DNA of 64,000 nucleotides from CAJBLF01 sp964542965 (GTDB taxonomy: Bacteria > Patescibacteriota > Gracilibacteria > Absconditabacterales > Absconditicoccaceae): positions 1 through 64,000 of the forward strand of contig CAZIVH010000001.1 of the NCBI GenBank assembly GCA_964542965.1, in the 5' to 3' direction. A model generated the notes under the pieces. The model worked only from the letters and a program-made list of their open reading frames with translations. It was not told the DNA's origin and searched no databases. The position numbers were made by a program, and so were the translations under genes. Of the stretch, positions 51,062 through 63,489 are shown one piece after another. Each line of letters starts with the position of its first letter. Position 1 is the stretch's first letter.

Positions 51062-53620
51062 TTAATTCTTTAATAGTTCTATCTCTTTAACTCTTGCTAT
51101 TCGTTTAACTATTTCAAATCGAAGTACGCTAAGGAATCATACTCCTATTGCTATGAGAAAATATCTTATGTCCATGGAGACGAAATGGAAGAGGTTTGCT
51201 ATGGCAGGAACATATACCATCAAGATTATACATGTTAGCGTTCCGATTATTATCGGGAACAATGCTTTATTTTTTATTCTAAGCATGTGTGCTATGCTGT
51301 GTGTCCGTGAACGATTGACGAGAATCAGAGATATGTTTGCTATGACTAGAGAGACAAAAGCTCCTGTATTGGCTATTGTTTCCGGTTGTCCTATTCGAAG
51401 CATGACTTGATGAAACGTAATTATCGTAGCAAGCACTATCAATCATTGTAATACGCTGAACAATAATGTCCTTTTCCCAAAGAGCGATTCTTTTGGATTG
51501 CGTGGTTTGCGTGACATAATATTCTCTTCTTCTTTTTCTCATTCAAAAATAACGGAACATGCAGGATCTATTATGAGCTCCATGAATACGACATGGATAG
51601 GATAGAGGATGATTGGTCGTCATAGGAAGATAGGGAGCACAATCATACCTGCATATGGGATATGAACACTAACGATATACGCCATCGCCTTCTTGAGGTT
51701 ATCGAAGATTTTTCTTCCCATCCTGACACCATGGACGATTGATGAAAAATCATCATCCAATAATACTATCGCTGAGGATTCTCTTGCGACATCTGTTCCT
51801 CTTTGTCCCATAGCTACTCCGATATGTGCTGATTTCAGTGCTGGTGCATCGTTTACTCCGTCTCCGGTCATCGCTACGAAGTGTCATTGTTTCTTTAGGA
51901 GGTTGATGATGATCAGTTTCTCTTCCGGTGCAACCCTTGCGAGGATATTTGCTTTTGATATCTTTTTGAGGAGCTCTTTTTCTGAAAGATGAGTTAGCTC
52001 TTCTCCTAAAATCACATATTCAGGATTCGCCAATCCTATCTCTTTGGCGATATGTTGTGCAGTAGTTGGATAATCTCCTGTAATCATGATTACTCTAATC
52101 CCTGCGCGATAACATTCTTTTATAGCTTGAGGTACGGTCTCTCTGATGGGGTCTATCCGTCCTATGAGTCCTATGAATTCATAAGTTAAATCTTTTTGCG
52201 ATTTTGGCAGTCTGTTTCCTTTGAATTTCGCTTTTGCTACCCCTAACACTCTCAATCATTCTTTTGCCATACTCTCAAACTGCTGCATGATTATCTTTTT
52301 CTTTTTGCTTTCGATATTGCAAAGTTCAAGTATCGCTTCTGGAGCTCCTTTACTTGCTATGGTCAGGTGATCGTTTTTTGGTTCTTTCCGTGCATGCGAA
52401 AGGGCAAGCAGTTCTTTGGTGAGCGGATATTCTTGGATGAGCGTAAAGTCGTGAATGTGTTCAGGATCTATTTTTGGTCAAAGTTGCATCAATGCTTTTT
52501 CCATGGGATCAAACGGATCTTTTTTGCTTGCCAATATTCCGTATTCAATAAGTCTATGAAATGTTTCTGGAATCTCTTCGTTATCCTTGATATCAAAGAA
52601 TTTCCCTTCTGTATATAATCTTCTTACTGTCATTTTGTTCCGTGTGATTGTCCCTGTTTTATCACTACATAATACGGTCGCTGCTCATAGTGTCTCTACT
52701 GCTGCCATTTTTCTGGTGAGTACGTTCTTTTTGGACATCCTCCATGCACCTATAGCCAGGAATACCGTCAAGACGATAGGAAATTCTTCAGGGAGAATGC
52801 CCATCGCAAGTGTCAGTCAGGAAAGCAATCCTTGTATCCAGTCCTTATTTATGAAACCATATGCCAATACTATTGTCGTACATAAGAGTACTGCTATGAT
52901 AAATGCTCCTATGACTATCTTCTTGACTTGTTTCTGGAGCGTTGTTTTCTCTGTAGTGATATCTCCCAATGCTTTTCCTATGCGTCCCATCTCTGTGTTT
53001 GTCCCTATTGATATGACTTTTACTACGCATTGTCCCTGGACCATCATGGTTCATGAGAATACAAAGGGTTGATCATCTCCACCAGCTCTGAAATGCTCGT
53101 AGTTTATTTTTTCTGATGCGTTTTTTCTTACCGGTACAGACTCTCCTGTCAATAATGATTCGTCTACGCTGCAATTTCTGCTCCATAAGACAATACAGTC
53201 TGCGGGAACTTTATCTCATTCGTTCAGGATAATGATATCATCCTTTACGACTTCTCTTCCAGGGATTCTTATTTGCTCTCCATTTCTAATTACTAGGGCT
53301 CTCGGGCTGGAAAGGTCTTTCAATGCTTCTATCGCTCTTTCCGTCTTGTTTTCTTGATATATAGATAACGTTATGATGAATACGATTGATGAAAGAAGAA
53401 TGATCGCTTCCTGAGTGTCTCCTAAAAAAAGATATAAGGTTCCGCAAGCTATGAGCAGCAAGAGCATGGGTTCTTGAATAACATCCCAAACGATTTGCAA
53501 AAAATTCTTCTTTTTTGTCGAAGGCAATTCGTTGTATCCATCTCTGGCTATTCTCTCTTTTACTTCCTTATGAGAAAGTCATTGCAGTGCTTTTACTTCC
53601 TCTTCGGTCATCAAGGTCAT
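51062..53620 (-). CDS. P-type cation (Ca2+) ATPase
   Basis: An 852-residue P2-type ATPase of the SERCA/PMR1 group. N-terminal cytoplasmic region (ALQGLSHKEVKERIARDGYN), TM1-2 (EPMLLLLIACGTLYLFLG), actuator loop, TM4, the phosphorylation site CSDKTGTITRNKMTV near residue 330, a nucleotide domain, the hinge MTGDGVNDAPALKSAHIGVA near 585, and TM5-10 at the C-terminus. It pumps Ca2+ (possibly Mn2+) out of the cell. It follows rnpB head-on in the same direction with a ~40-base gap. A CaCA antiporter at 19590 is a second Ca2+ exporter. Confidence 0.93.
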
Positions 53621-53751
53621 ATTCTTTTTTTTGTATAAAAAACATATGTTTCTTTGGTATACTATTTTCTGATTAATTATCAAATAGTTCTTGCATTTGT
53701 GATATAAAACAGTTATATAATGATGTTCTTTATTTTTCTCTTATTTTTCTC

Positions 53752-53979
53752 ATGAAAAACATCAAGAACGCTGAAAATCTCAGAAAAATCTCTTGGATCC
53801 TTTTGGTTATCGGATGAATCAATCGAGGATTACGAGGATTGTTCAACTTTGATATCATAAGACTTATCTTTGGCTATGGCTTTTTTGCTCGCATCATCTA
53901 TGTATTGGTCGGGCTTGCTACTGTCTATATTCTTATGAATCCTGAAAAAAAGACTCTCCATATGCCACTTAGAAAATAA
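53752..53979 (+). CDS. DUF378-family membrane protein
   Basis: 75 residues, two transmembrane helices. ISWILLVIGGINRGLRGLFN and FFARIIYVLVGLATVYILM match the DUF378 pattern (short proteins of unknown function). TGA encodes one Gly of IGGI. Possibly the first gene of a short run with ung (38-base gap). Confidence 0.88.
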
Positions 53980-54017
53980 TATATCGTTAGTATTCTTTTA
54001 GGCGCTATTTTTTCTCT

Positions 54018-54707
54018 ATGTCTATACAGGCTGATACTGTTCAGATCCATGATTCTCGAAAATCCGTTTTGGCTGATGAGTTTGCTAAGACATATTTCGC
54101 TCAGATCAAGGAAACGCTTCTGAAGGAGAAGGCTGTAGGTCATATCATCTATCCTAAATGATCGGATATTTTCAATGCATTTAATCTGACTCCTTTTGAT
54201 AAGGTTAGAATCGTCATTCTTGGACAGGATCCGTATCATGGGGAATGAGAGGCGCATGGATTGTGTTTCTCTGTACAAGACGGAGTAAGACAGCCGCCTT
54301 CATTGAAAAATATCTTCAAGGAACTTCAGGATGATTTAGGAATCCATCCACCTGTGAGCTGAAATCTGACTAAACGGGCAGAGCAGTGAGTATTTCTGTT
54401 GAACGCTAGTCTTACGGTCATGAAAGATACTCCGAATTCTCATAAGGATATTTGATGGCATATTTTCACTGATGCAGTTATCAAGACTATTTCAGACAAA
54501 AAACAATGAATCATATTCCTGTTACGATGAGCATTCGCTCAAAAGAAAAAAGAACTTATAGACACAAGTAGACATATTGTTTTGGAAGCTCCGCATCCGT
54601 CTCCATTCAGTGTTCATAAGGGGTTCTTTGGATGTAAGCACTTTTCCAAGGTTAATGAAATCCTAAGATGAAGAGGAGAGCGTGAGATTAATCGGGATTT
54701 AAAATAA
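54018..54707 (+). CDS. ung: Uracil-DNA glycosylase (family 1)
   Basis: Removes uracil from DNA. The 229-residue product has the water-activating motif VILGQDPYHGEGEAHG near residue 68, FLLNASLTV near 126 and the DNA-intercalating loop APHPSPFSVHKGF near 190 (usual HPSPLS, here F for L). Length and order are normal for Ung. Eleven or so TGA glycines fragment it in the standard code. ATG 54018 follows DUF378 by 38 bases. Repair partners xthA and recG are also in the window. Confidence 0.96.
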
Positions 54708-54748
54708 ATTGAAATATTGAGAGAGCTTTTTATCTTTTGCTTGTTGGC

Positions 54749-55247
54749 ATGAAGCTTCCAGATAATATATATATCATTGGTTGATTTGGGAGCGGAAAAT
54801 CTTCTCTTGCGAAAAAAATAAGCAAAATAAAAAATATTCCGTATTTTGACTTGGATGATATCAGGTGGGTAAAAAAATATTCACATAAATTATCTGATAG
54901 TGAAAGAAAAGATAAATTAGTAGATATCCTTGCATGATATCAAAAACGAATAATCGAATGATGCGTTATTGATTGGGCGGATATATGTTATACCTCAGCT
55001 GATCTTGTTGTTCTTTTAAAGATTCCTTGATATCTCGCTGCTTGGAGGATACTGAAAAGGTATATATCTCGTTTGTTATATTGAAAACATACTTGAACGT
55101 TTTTTTGAACGCTCTCTTATGTATCGAGCGTATATGTATTATCAGAAACCGAAAGGAAAATATTCTTTTGATAGGCATCTGAAGGATTGTAAAAAGTATG
55201 CATGTAGGTATATTATCATCCGTGATGCAAAAGAAATTCTGCAATAA
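54749..55247 (+). CDS. P-loop nucleotide kinase-like gene with apparent frameshift
   Basis: N-terminal IYIIGGFGSGKSSLAKKIS is a Walker A; FDLDDIRW, ADICYTSADLVVLLKIPG and AAWRILKRYISRLLY follow, typical of small AAA/adenylate-kinase-like (FlaR/topology-modulation) proteins. The frame then stays open only as a nonsensical TGA-rich stretch before a TAG at 55174. The +1 frame from ~55080 continues the protein well: ENILERFFERSLMYRAY, KGKYSFDRHLKDCKKYACRY, ending with TAA at 55247. The break lies between 55082 and 55106; a seven-T run at 55100-55106 is a likely slip or error site. Whole product would be ~165 residues. Confidence 0.65.
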
Positions 55248-55264
55248 TCCTGTCAAAAATTTCC

Positions 55265-55295
55265 TTGACAAACTTTAGGAGAAGAATAGTATGAT
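55265..55295 (+). promoter_or_regulatory. Promoter-like pair upstream of Pif1 gene
   Basis: Perfect -35 TTGACA (55265-55270) with -10 options TAGTAT (16-base spacer) or TATGAT (19-base spacer), 33-60 bases before the helicase ATG. Confidence 0.35.
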
Positions 55296-55327
55296 TGTTG
55301 AGATTGTACTATTTTTTATTTAGGACT

Positions 55328-56869
55328 ATGGATATGACTACATTGAAATTTGATGCAATAGCTACCAAAGCTTTGGAGACCATGGAATATACTAGTAAAC
55401 ATATTTTTTTGACGGGAAAAGCAGGGACGGGAAAATCTACTTTGCTTATGCATTTCCTCGAAATGACCAAAAAAAATATTGTGCTTCTTGCTCCTACAGG
55501 AGTCGCTGCACTTAATATCTGATGAGCTACCTTGCATTCATTTTTTGGATTTCCGCCGACATTGACGCTCAAAAAAGCTAAACAAGAAGCTAAATTCCAG
55601 ATAGGAGATCCGAAATTCACCGAGCTCGATACTATCGTGATAGATGAAATTTCTATGGTGAGAGCTGATATGATGGATTGTATTCATGAATTCCTCAAGA
55701 TAGTGAGATGATCTACACTGCCGTTTGGCGGCGTTCAGCTTATCATGATTGGTGATTTATATCAGTTGCCGCCGGTAGTGACAAAATTCGAAAAAGAGTT
55801 TTTCCAAAAAGAATATCCGAGTCCGTATTTTTTCGATGCGAAGATCATGAAGAAGAAAGCCTTTAGTATAGAGTTTATCGAGCTCGAAAAAGTCTATCGT
55901 CAATCGGATCAGAAATTTATAGATATTCTGAATGCGATTAGGACCAAAACACTTACTGACAAACATCTGAATTTGCTCAATACTCGTGTGACGGAAGATA
56001 TCGATATCGCTGATGGAATGGTGTATCTTGCAGGTACCAATGCTATCGTCGATACGATCAATCAGATGTATCTTGCAGATATAGATATACGTGCAGTCAA
56101 TTTCAAAGCTACGTCCAAGGGTGAGATGCAGGGTAGGCAGCTCCCTGCCGATGCAAAGCTTGTCCTGAAAAAATGAGCGCAAGTGATGTTTGTAGCCAAC
56201 GATCCTGATGGTCGTCGGGTTAATGGTACCCTTGGTAAGATCACTTTTCTCAAAAAAGATCGCGTTGTCGTGCAGATCTATGGAGGAGAGGAGGTAGAGG
56301 TCAAACCTCATACCTGGAGAGTCTCTCAATATGAATACAATCCGAGCAAAAAACGTCTGGATGTGCTTACCGTCGGTTCGTTTACTCAATTGCCGCTTAC
56401 GCTCGCTTGGGCAGTGACGATTCATAAGAGTCAGGGAAAAACCTTCGATAAGGTCATTATCGATTTGAGCTCTGGCATATTCGCTCATGGACAATCCTAT
56501 GTTGCATTGAGTCGTTGTCGTACCTTAGAAGGGATATTGCTCACTACTCAGGTCAATCATAGCCATATCAGATTGGATTATTGTGTCGTCAGGTTTGTCG
56601 CAGAAATGCGCTGTACTAGGCCTGAGCTTTTGTTATCTACCGACAAGAAAGTTGCATTGTTCTCTCAAGTCATTGCTGAGAAGTGATGTGCGTATATGAC
56701 CTATGTAAAATCTCAAGATACTAGTGCTCGTAGGTTGTTTGAGCCGTATGAAGTCGGCATGATGGAGTATGAATGATCGAGTTTTTTGTGAGTGAAATGA
56801 TACTGTCATACCCAAAAAGGCGAAAGGGTATTTAGGATAGATAGGATTTTGGAACTGGAAAAAGCCTAA
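55328..56869 (+). CDS. Pif1-like SF1B helicase with WYL-like C-terminal segment
   Basis: A 513-residue 5'-3' helicase. Motif I FLTGKAGTGKSTLLMHF near residue 30, APTGVAALNIGGATLHSFF (Pif1 motif Ia region), TIVIDEISMVRADMMD (II), GDLYQLPPV (III), then LAWAVTIHKSQGKTFDKVII (V) and QSYVALSRCRTLEGI (VI). The last ~60 residues (RRLFEPYEVG ... GYCHTQKGERVFRIDRI) look like the end of a WYL domain. TGA occurs at conserved glycines (NIGGATLHS). Likely resolves G4 or stalled forks. Confidence 0.92.
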
Positions 56870-56912
56870 AAAATATTATTGTTTTTGTTTTGTACATGTG
56901 TACTATATTTGC

Positions 56913-59039
<2,127 letters not shown>

Positions 59040-59040
59040 A

Positions 59041-59065
59041 AAAATGAGCTGAATATCAGCTCACT
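59041..59065 (-). terminator. Terminator of the 59102 gene
   Basis: TGAGCTGA-tat-TCAGCTCA with a T-run on the minus strand. It sits directly after recG's stop and ends the short minus-strand gene. A smaller GCTTC...GAAGC hairpin lies between. Confidence 0.75.
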
Positions 59066-59101
59066 ATCTTCTTGATGCTTCGTGATATCATGAAGCTTTT
59101 T

Positions 59102-59404
59102 TCATTCTTTTAGATACTCGGCATCATATTCATTTGTATCTGGAGGCATGGTAGTGGGAAGAAAAGCATCCCAGACTATCTTCTTTTCGTGATTGTAGAT
59201 TCTCAGGAATGAATATATGTCTGATCGTGTTTCCTCTCCTTTTTTGATTAATTCATCCTTATTTTTTGATCTTCCCATCGCTGTAGCGTTATCCATATAA
59301 GGACCATTGGCTATGAGGACGAATTCTCCTTTCCTTGGAATATCATTGTATGTCCATATGCCCGTTAATCCATCGAATTCTTTTCCGTTCTCTTTTGTTT
59401 TCAT
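59102..59404 (-). CDS. Hypothetical protein (100 aa to its only near stop, UGA)
   Basis: A protein-like 100-residue frame (KEFDGLTGIWTYNDIPRKG, EFVLIANGPYMDNATAMG, TRSDIYSFLRIYNHEKKIVW, DAFLPTTMPPDTNEYDAEYL) with no internal TGA. The frame does not meet TAA or TAG before the terminator at 59041-59065 and stays open through ~400 bases of recG antisense. Its first stop-like codon is TGA (59104-59102) just after LKE. Under code 25 it would read on as Gly. Either UGA ends it here or it is translated to the 3' end. No family recognised. Confidence 0.55.
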   Translation of the reverse strand: MKTKENGKEFDGLTGIWTYNDIPRKGEFVLIANGPYMDNATAMGRSKNKDELIKKGEETRSDIYSFLRIYNHEKKIVWDAFLPTTMPPDTNEYDAEYLKE

Positions 59405-59554
59405 ATAGTTTTATGTTTGTTTTTTCTATGTGTATGAAAATCTAAGATAAAATCAATGATTTCCTATTTCTATATTTTTGGGCTTTTTATTGAAATCCAT
59501 CCTTGTTTTCATATATTTGGGAGGTAATGTTTTATTTGATATTTTTTTCGTACT

Positions 59555-61450
59555 ATGAAAAAGTGATTTCGATTCATATTATTCTTTGTGTTGCTTGTTT
59601 CATGAGCTCTTCAACTCTACAAAACCATGAGTGTGCAGGATGATGTCATTGAAGTCGTGCGTGATACCAAAGAGGTTCCGTTAAACGATTTTCTGAAACA
59701 ATATAAAGACGGAGTATTCACTAAAATTGTTCTTGAAGATGAGACTTCTCTCAAGTGATATGAATATCTAGAGACTGGTGCTTCTGTCTCTTTTATGACC
59801 ATAAAAAAACATCTTGTAGAACAATATACGAATGTCTTTGAAACAAAGAAACCCCTAGGGACTTCATTGAGCGATCTGTGAATTTCCATGACATGAGCAG
59901 TTACCGTTGATGTGAAATTCAACGAAGCGTCTCGATGGTCAAAATTATTGTCTGAAGTCTGACCTTTGCTTCTTTTTTTCGTGATTTTCATACTTGTCTT
60001 GAAATTCGCTATGCCTAAGTGATGAGGAGCGTTCCCCTTTAGCGTGAAGGCTGGCAAACTCAATAATTCCAAAACCATTAAGACAAAATTTACCGATGTT
60101 GCTGGCATGGAAGAAGTGAAGATGGAACTTTCAGAGATGGTAGATTATCTCAAAAATCCTGCAAAATATCATAAAGTCTGAGCAAGACATCCTAAGTGAG
60201 TTTTGTTATATGGGCAGCCATGATCTGGTAAGACTTTGCTTGCAAGAGCGGTTGCATGAGAATCGAATGTCCCATTTTTCTCTGTTTCCGGCTCTGAGTT
60301 TATGGAAATGCTCGTAGGTATGTGAGCAGCTAAGGTGAGAGAGCTTTTTGGAAAGGCGAAAGCGGTCGGCAGGGCTATTATCTTTATCGATGAGATCGAT
60401 GCTATAGGGAAAAAAAGAGGAGTAGGATATACATGAGGGCATCAAGAACAAGAACAGACATTGAATCAGATTCTGACTGAAATGGACGGATTTGATAATA
60501 CCACACAGATTATCGTGATCGCTGCTACCAATAGACCTGATGTTTTGGATCCTGCATTGCTTAGAGCGTGAAGATTTGATAGGAAAGTATATGTCTCTGA
60601 GCCTACTCATGAGGAAAGAGTGCTCATCTTCAATTATTATCTGAAATGAAAAAAGGTGGATAAATCCGTAAATGTAGCTTCTTTGGCTAAAAGAACCAGT
60701 GGATTGGTGGGCGCTGATATTGAGAATATCGTCAATGAGGCTGCGCTCAAAGAAGCCAAGGAAAATAGGAATATTCTTGATCAGAATGATTTTGAATACG
60801 CATTGGAGAAAGTAATTATGGGCCCTGAGAAAAAAGTGAAATCCATGAAAGAGAACGAAAAAAAGATCATAGCGTTCCATGAGTTGGGGCATGCGGTAAC
60901 TTCGCATATGCTGCCTAATGCTGATCCTGTGGAAAAGATATCCATAGTCCGCAGAGGACATGCATTATGAGTGACATGGATCATGCCTAACGAAGATATG
61001 TATCTCAATTCAAAGGCCAAGTTTCTGGATGAAGTCGTATCTTTGCTTGGATGAAGAGCTGCTGAAGAGATATTCTTTGGCGCAGACAATATTACGACAG
61101 GAGCATCCAATGATTTTGAAAAAGCTACCGAAATTATCACCAATATGATCGTAAAATACGGTATGGATAAGGAACTTGGACCGGTATCCTATTATGATAA
61201 AAATCAGCAGGATTATCCTGGATTCAAGACTTATAGCGAAAAAACAGCACAGATTATCGATGAAAAAGTAAAGAAATATATCGCCGATTGCTATGAACAG
61301 TCCAAAAAGCTTATCATACAGCACAAGTGATTGATAGAGAAGCTTTCTGCGGTACTTCTGGATAAAGAATATCTTACGAAGGAAGAATTCGAATCCATGA
61401 TCGCTACTTTTTCCAAACCAAAAGCTAAAAGCCAAAAGGTAAAAGCTTAA
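59555..61450 (+). CDS. ftsH: ATP-dependent zinc metalloprotease FtsH
   Basis: Membrane-bound AAA+ protease for quality control, 631 residues. TM1 (FILFFVLLVSGALQLY, ~5-21), extracytoplasmic loop (~25-135), TM2 (LLLFFVIFILVLKFAM, ~138-154), Gly-rich linker, AAA module with LLYGQPGSGKTLLARAVAGE (~219), IIFIDEIDAIGKKRG, SRH LDPALLRAGRFDRKV (TGA Gly), and the protease site AFHELGHAVTSHML near 443 (HExGH). C-terminal tail ends in Lys/Ser/Ala-rich repeats (PKAKSQKVKA). The 5' leader has no clear Shine-Dalgarno. Confidence 0.97.
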
Positions 61451-61470
61451 ACCCAAAAGTTAACAAGTGT
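61405..61470. repeat. AAAAGC(TA/CC) repeat at the ftsH 3' end
   Basis: CCAAAAGCTAAAAGCCAAAAGGTAAAAGCTTAAACCCAAAAG: ~7-8 base units spanning the last codons of ftsH and its spacer. Confidence 0.6.
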
Positions 61471-61505
61471 CTTGATAGTTATTCCTTTATACTTTGTACT
61501 CAAAT

Positions 61506-62453
61506 ATGGCAAAACATGCGTATGTGCTCGATCGATATACCAATAAGAATGTACTCATCAAAAATGTTGATGATGAAATGTTCGCTAAACTCAGACATGG
61601 AGATAAGATAGTCTATTCTGCTACTGATCAGACATGAACCAGTAAGCAAACCGTATGAACATATTTAGCTCATGAAATTGTTACGGATAGGCAGGGTACT
61701 TTTGATAAGGTCCTTGAAGGCGATGATAAGGAATTCTTTGAAGAACAACAGAGGCTTGCATTGGATATCTTTCCGTTGTTCAAGAAACTGTTCAAAAAGT
61801 ATTTTCCTGACTCTATTCCTGTTACAGCGAGATATCAAATATTCGGCGATCAGCTCTATTTCTATTTTTATTCGGAGGAGAGATACGTGTTTACCGATTT
61901 CGTCAAGGAATTTAGACAAGAGCTAGGGAAAAATATCTTCTTATTTCAGATAGGGGCAAGGGATATGATAAAGATGTCTCCTGGCGCAGATAATCTTCCT
62001 TGTTGAGCTGATGGTGTTATCCCTATGCATTGCAAAACAAGCTTACCTCTTCCTAGTGTAGAGATGGAAAATCTGGTTATGCAAAATCTGGAAGGAAGGG
62101 ATATCGAAAAATTAAAGTGAAGGTGTGGAAAATTGAAATGTTCATTGATCTACGAATTGGAGACATATATTGAAGAAAGCAAAAAATTCCCTCCTAAGTG
62201 AGCGTATGTGGAAAACAAATGAAACGAGGTCTGTGGAACCGTTGCTTCTTTTAACATCATGAATGGAGATGTCACTGTGAGGACTAAGGAGGGTGTGACG
62301 GTAAGGATCCCTTATACTACCATCAAAAAAATCAAATTGCCTTCTAAGTCTGAAGAAAACACAATGGATGTTACTCCATGACAGAAGCACGAAGAAAGAA
62401 AATCATATGATCATACAAAAACACCTTCCCCAAGACCTGTAGCTAACAAGTAA
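61506..62453 (+). CDS. PSP1-domain protein (YaaT/RicT-like)
   Basis: A 315-residue protein. The N-terminal ~120 residues are variable; from about residue 155 the PSP1 domain reads FQIGARDMIKMSPGADNLPC, VEMENLVMQNLEGRD, KLKGRCGKLKCSLIYELETY (two Cys of the family), KFPPKGAYVENKGNEVCGTV and FNIMNGDVTVRTKEG. In Bacillus the PSP1 protein YaaT (RicT) works in a complex affecting mRNA processing and sporulation; role here is inferred. It follows ftsH by 55 bases and precedes a TPR gene by 23. Confidence 0.9.
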
Positions 62454-62476
62454 TTTTATTCTGTTATTGATTCGTG

Positions 62477-63403
62477 ATGCTAAAGATATCGGTTCTGTTA
62501 TGGATGCTTTTGACCATTATTCTGATTACTTTGCCCGTAGGATTGCTTTCGTTTTTCTTTTCCAAGAAAATATTCAAAAAGCTGACCCATCTTCTCTGAA
62601 AAATCGATACGTTTGACGCGTTGATGAGATTCAAGAGGGAAATGGTCTATTTGTATAGAAAAAAATTCACTGCACTCAAACATCGCGTCAATGAAGAAAA
62701 GATAGAGTATATCAAGCATGACGAGCAATCTTTCCTTAATACCATAGAGGATATCATAAAACCCAAGGCTTCTTCTTCCCATCATCCTGAGACAGAAGTC
62801 GTGATTGATGATGAAGAGTGAAGAATGACATTGATCAAAAAAAGAAAGCTCTTGGAGAAGATCATCTATGAAGCGCTTGGCTTGAGAAAAGAAGGGAAAC
62901 TTGATGAATATGAAAAGAAAATCATAGAAGGTTTGGCTATCGATCCTAACGATAAAGATCTGAATAAGCTTCTGGCTGACCTCTATTTCACTATGGGTAA
63001 TCATAAAAAAGCCCTGCCTATCCTCAAAAAGATTGTAGAGATGGATCCTAATGATCATAAGGCGATCTGGCAGATCGGTGAAATCTATTTGACTTCCGGA
63101 GACTTCGATATCGCTGAACTGCTTATCCAAAAAGCCATCGGTATCAATCCTACTAATCCTAAATATTATATCAGCATGGTGGAATTGATGTACAATACTG
63201 ATAGGAAACATGATGCTATCGTGGAAATGGAAAAAGTCATCAAACTTAGGCCTACAAATTCTGCATATATGCTTACATTAGCTGATCTCTATCAGGAAGT
63301 GAACGATATGGATAATGCGAAAAAATATTATTTCAGAGTGCTTGAATACGAGCCATCAAACGATAAAGCTAAGAAAAAATTGAAAGAACTTGTCGTAGAA
63401 TAA
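62477..63403 (+). CDS. TPR-repeat protein with N-terminal membrane anchor
   Basis: A 308-residue protein. Residues ~6-30 are one hydrophobic helix (LLWMLLTIILITLPVGLLSFF), residues ~40-115 are charged and helical, and residues ~130-305 are tetratricopeptide repeats (KYYISMVELMYNTDRKHDAI, SAYMLTLADLYQEVNDMDNA, etc.). TGA joins the two parts (EEGRM). Such proteins assemble multi-protein complexes. Follows the PSP1 gene by 23 bases and ends before the terminator at 63436. Confidence 0.8.
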
Positions 63404-63435
63404 AACATAAGCTTAGATCGTAGATAATGCAAAAA

Positions 63436-63482
63436 ATAAAAACATAAATATCACATATAGTCTGATAGTTTTATGTTTTTTT
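63436..63482 (+). terminator. Terminator after the TPR gene
   Basis: AAAAACATAAA ... TTTATGTTTTTTT, a stem of about ten A-T rich pairs with a 30-base loop, 32 bases after the TPR stop and directly before the M20 gene start. Confidence 0.5.
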
Positions 63483-63489
63483 GTTTGCT

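Noticed and set aside
60206..60961. 251-residue minus-strand ORF
   Set aside because: Antisense shadow of ftsH, which has all FtsH motifs on the plus strand.
62498..63211. 237-residue minus-strand ORF
   Set aside because: Antisense shadow of the TPR gene; composition is Phe/Ile/His-rich and unlike protein.
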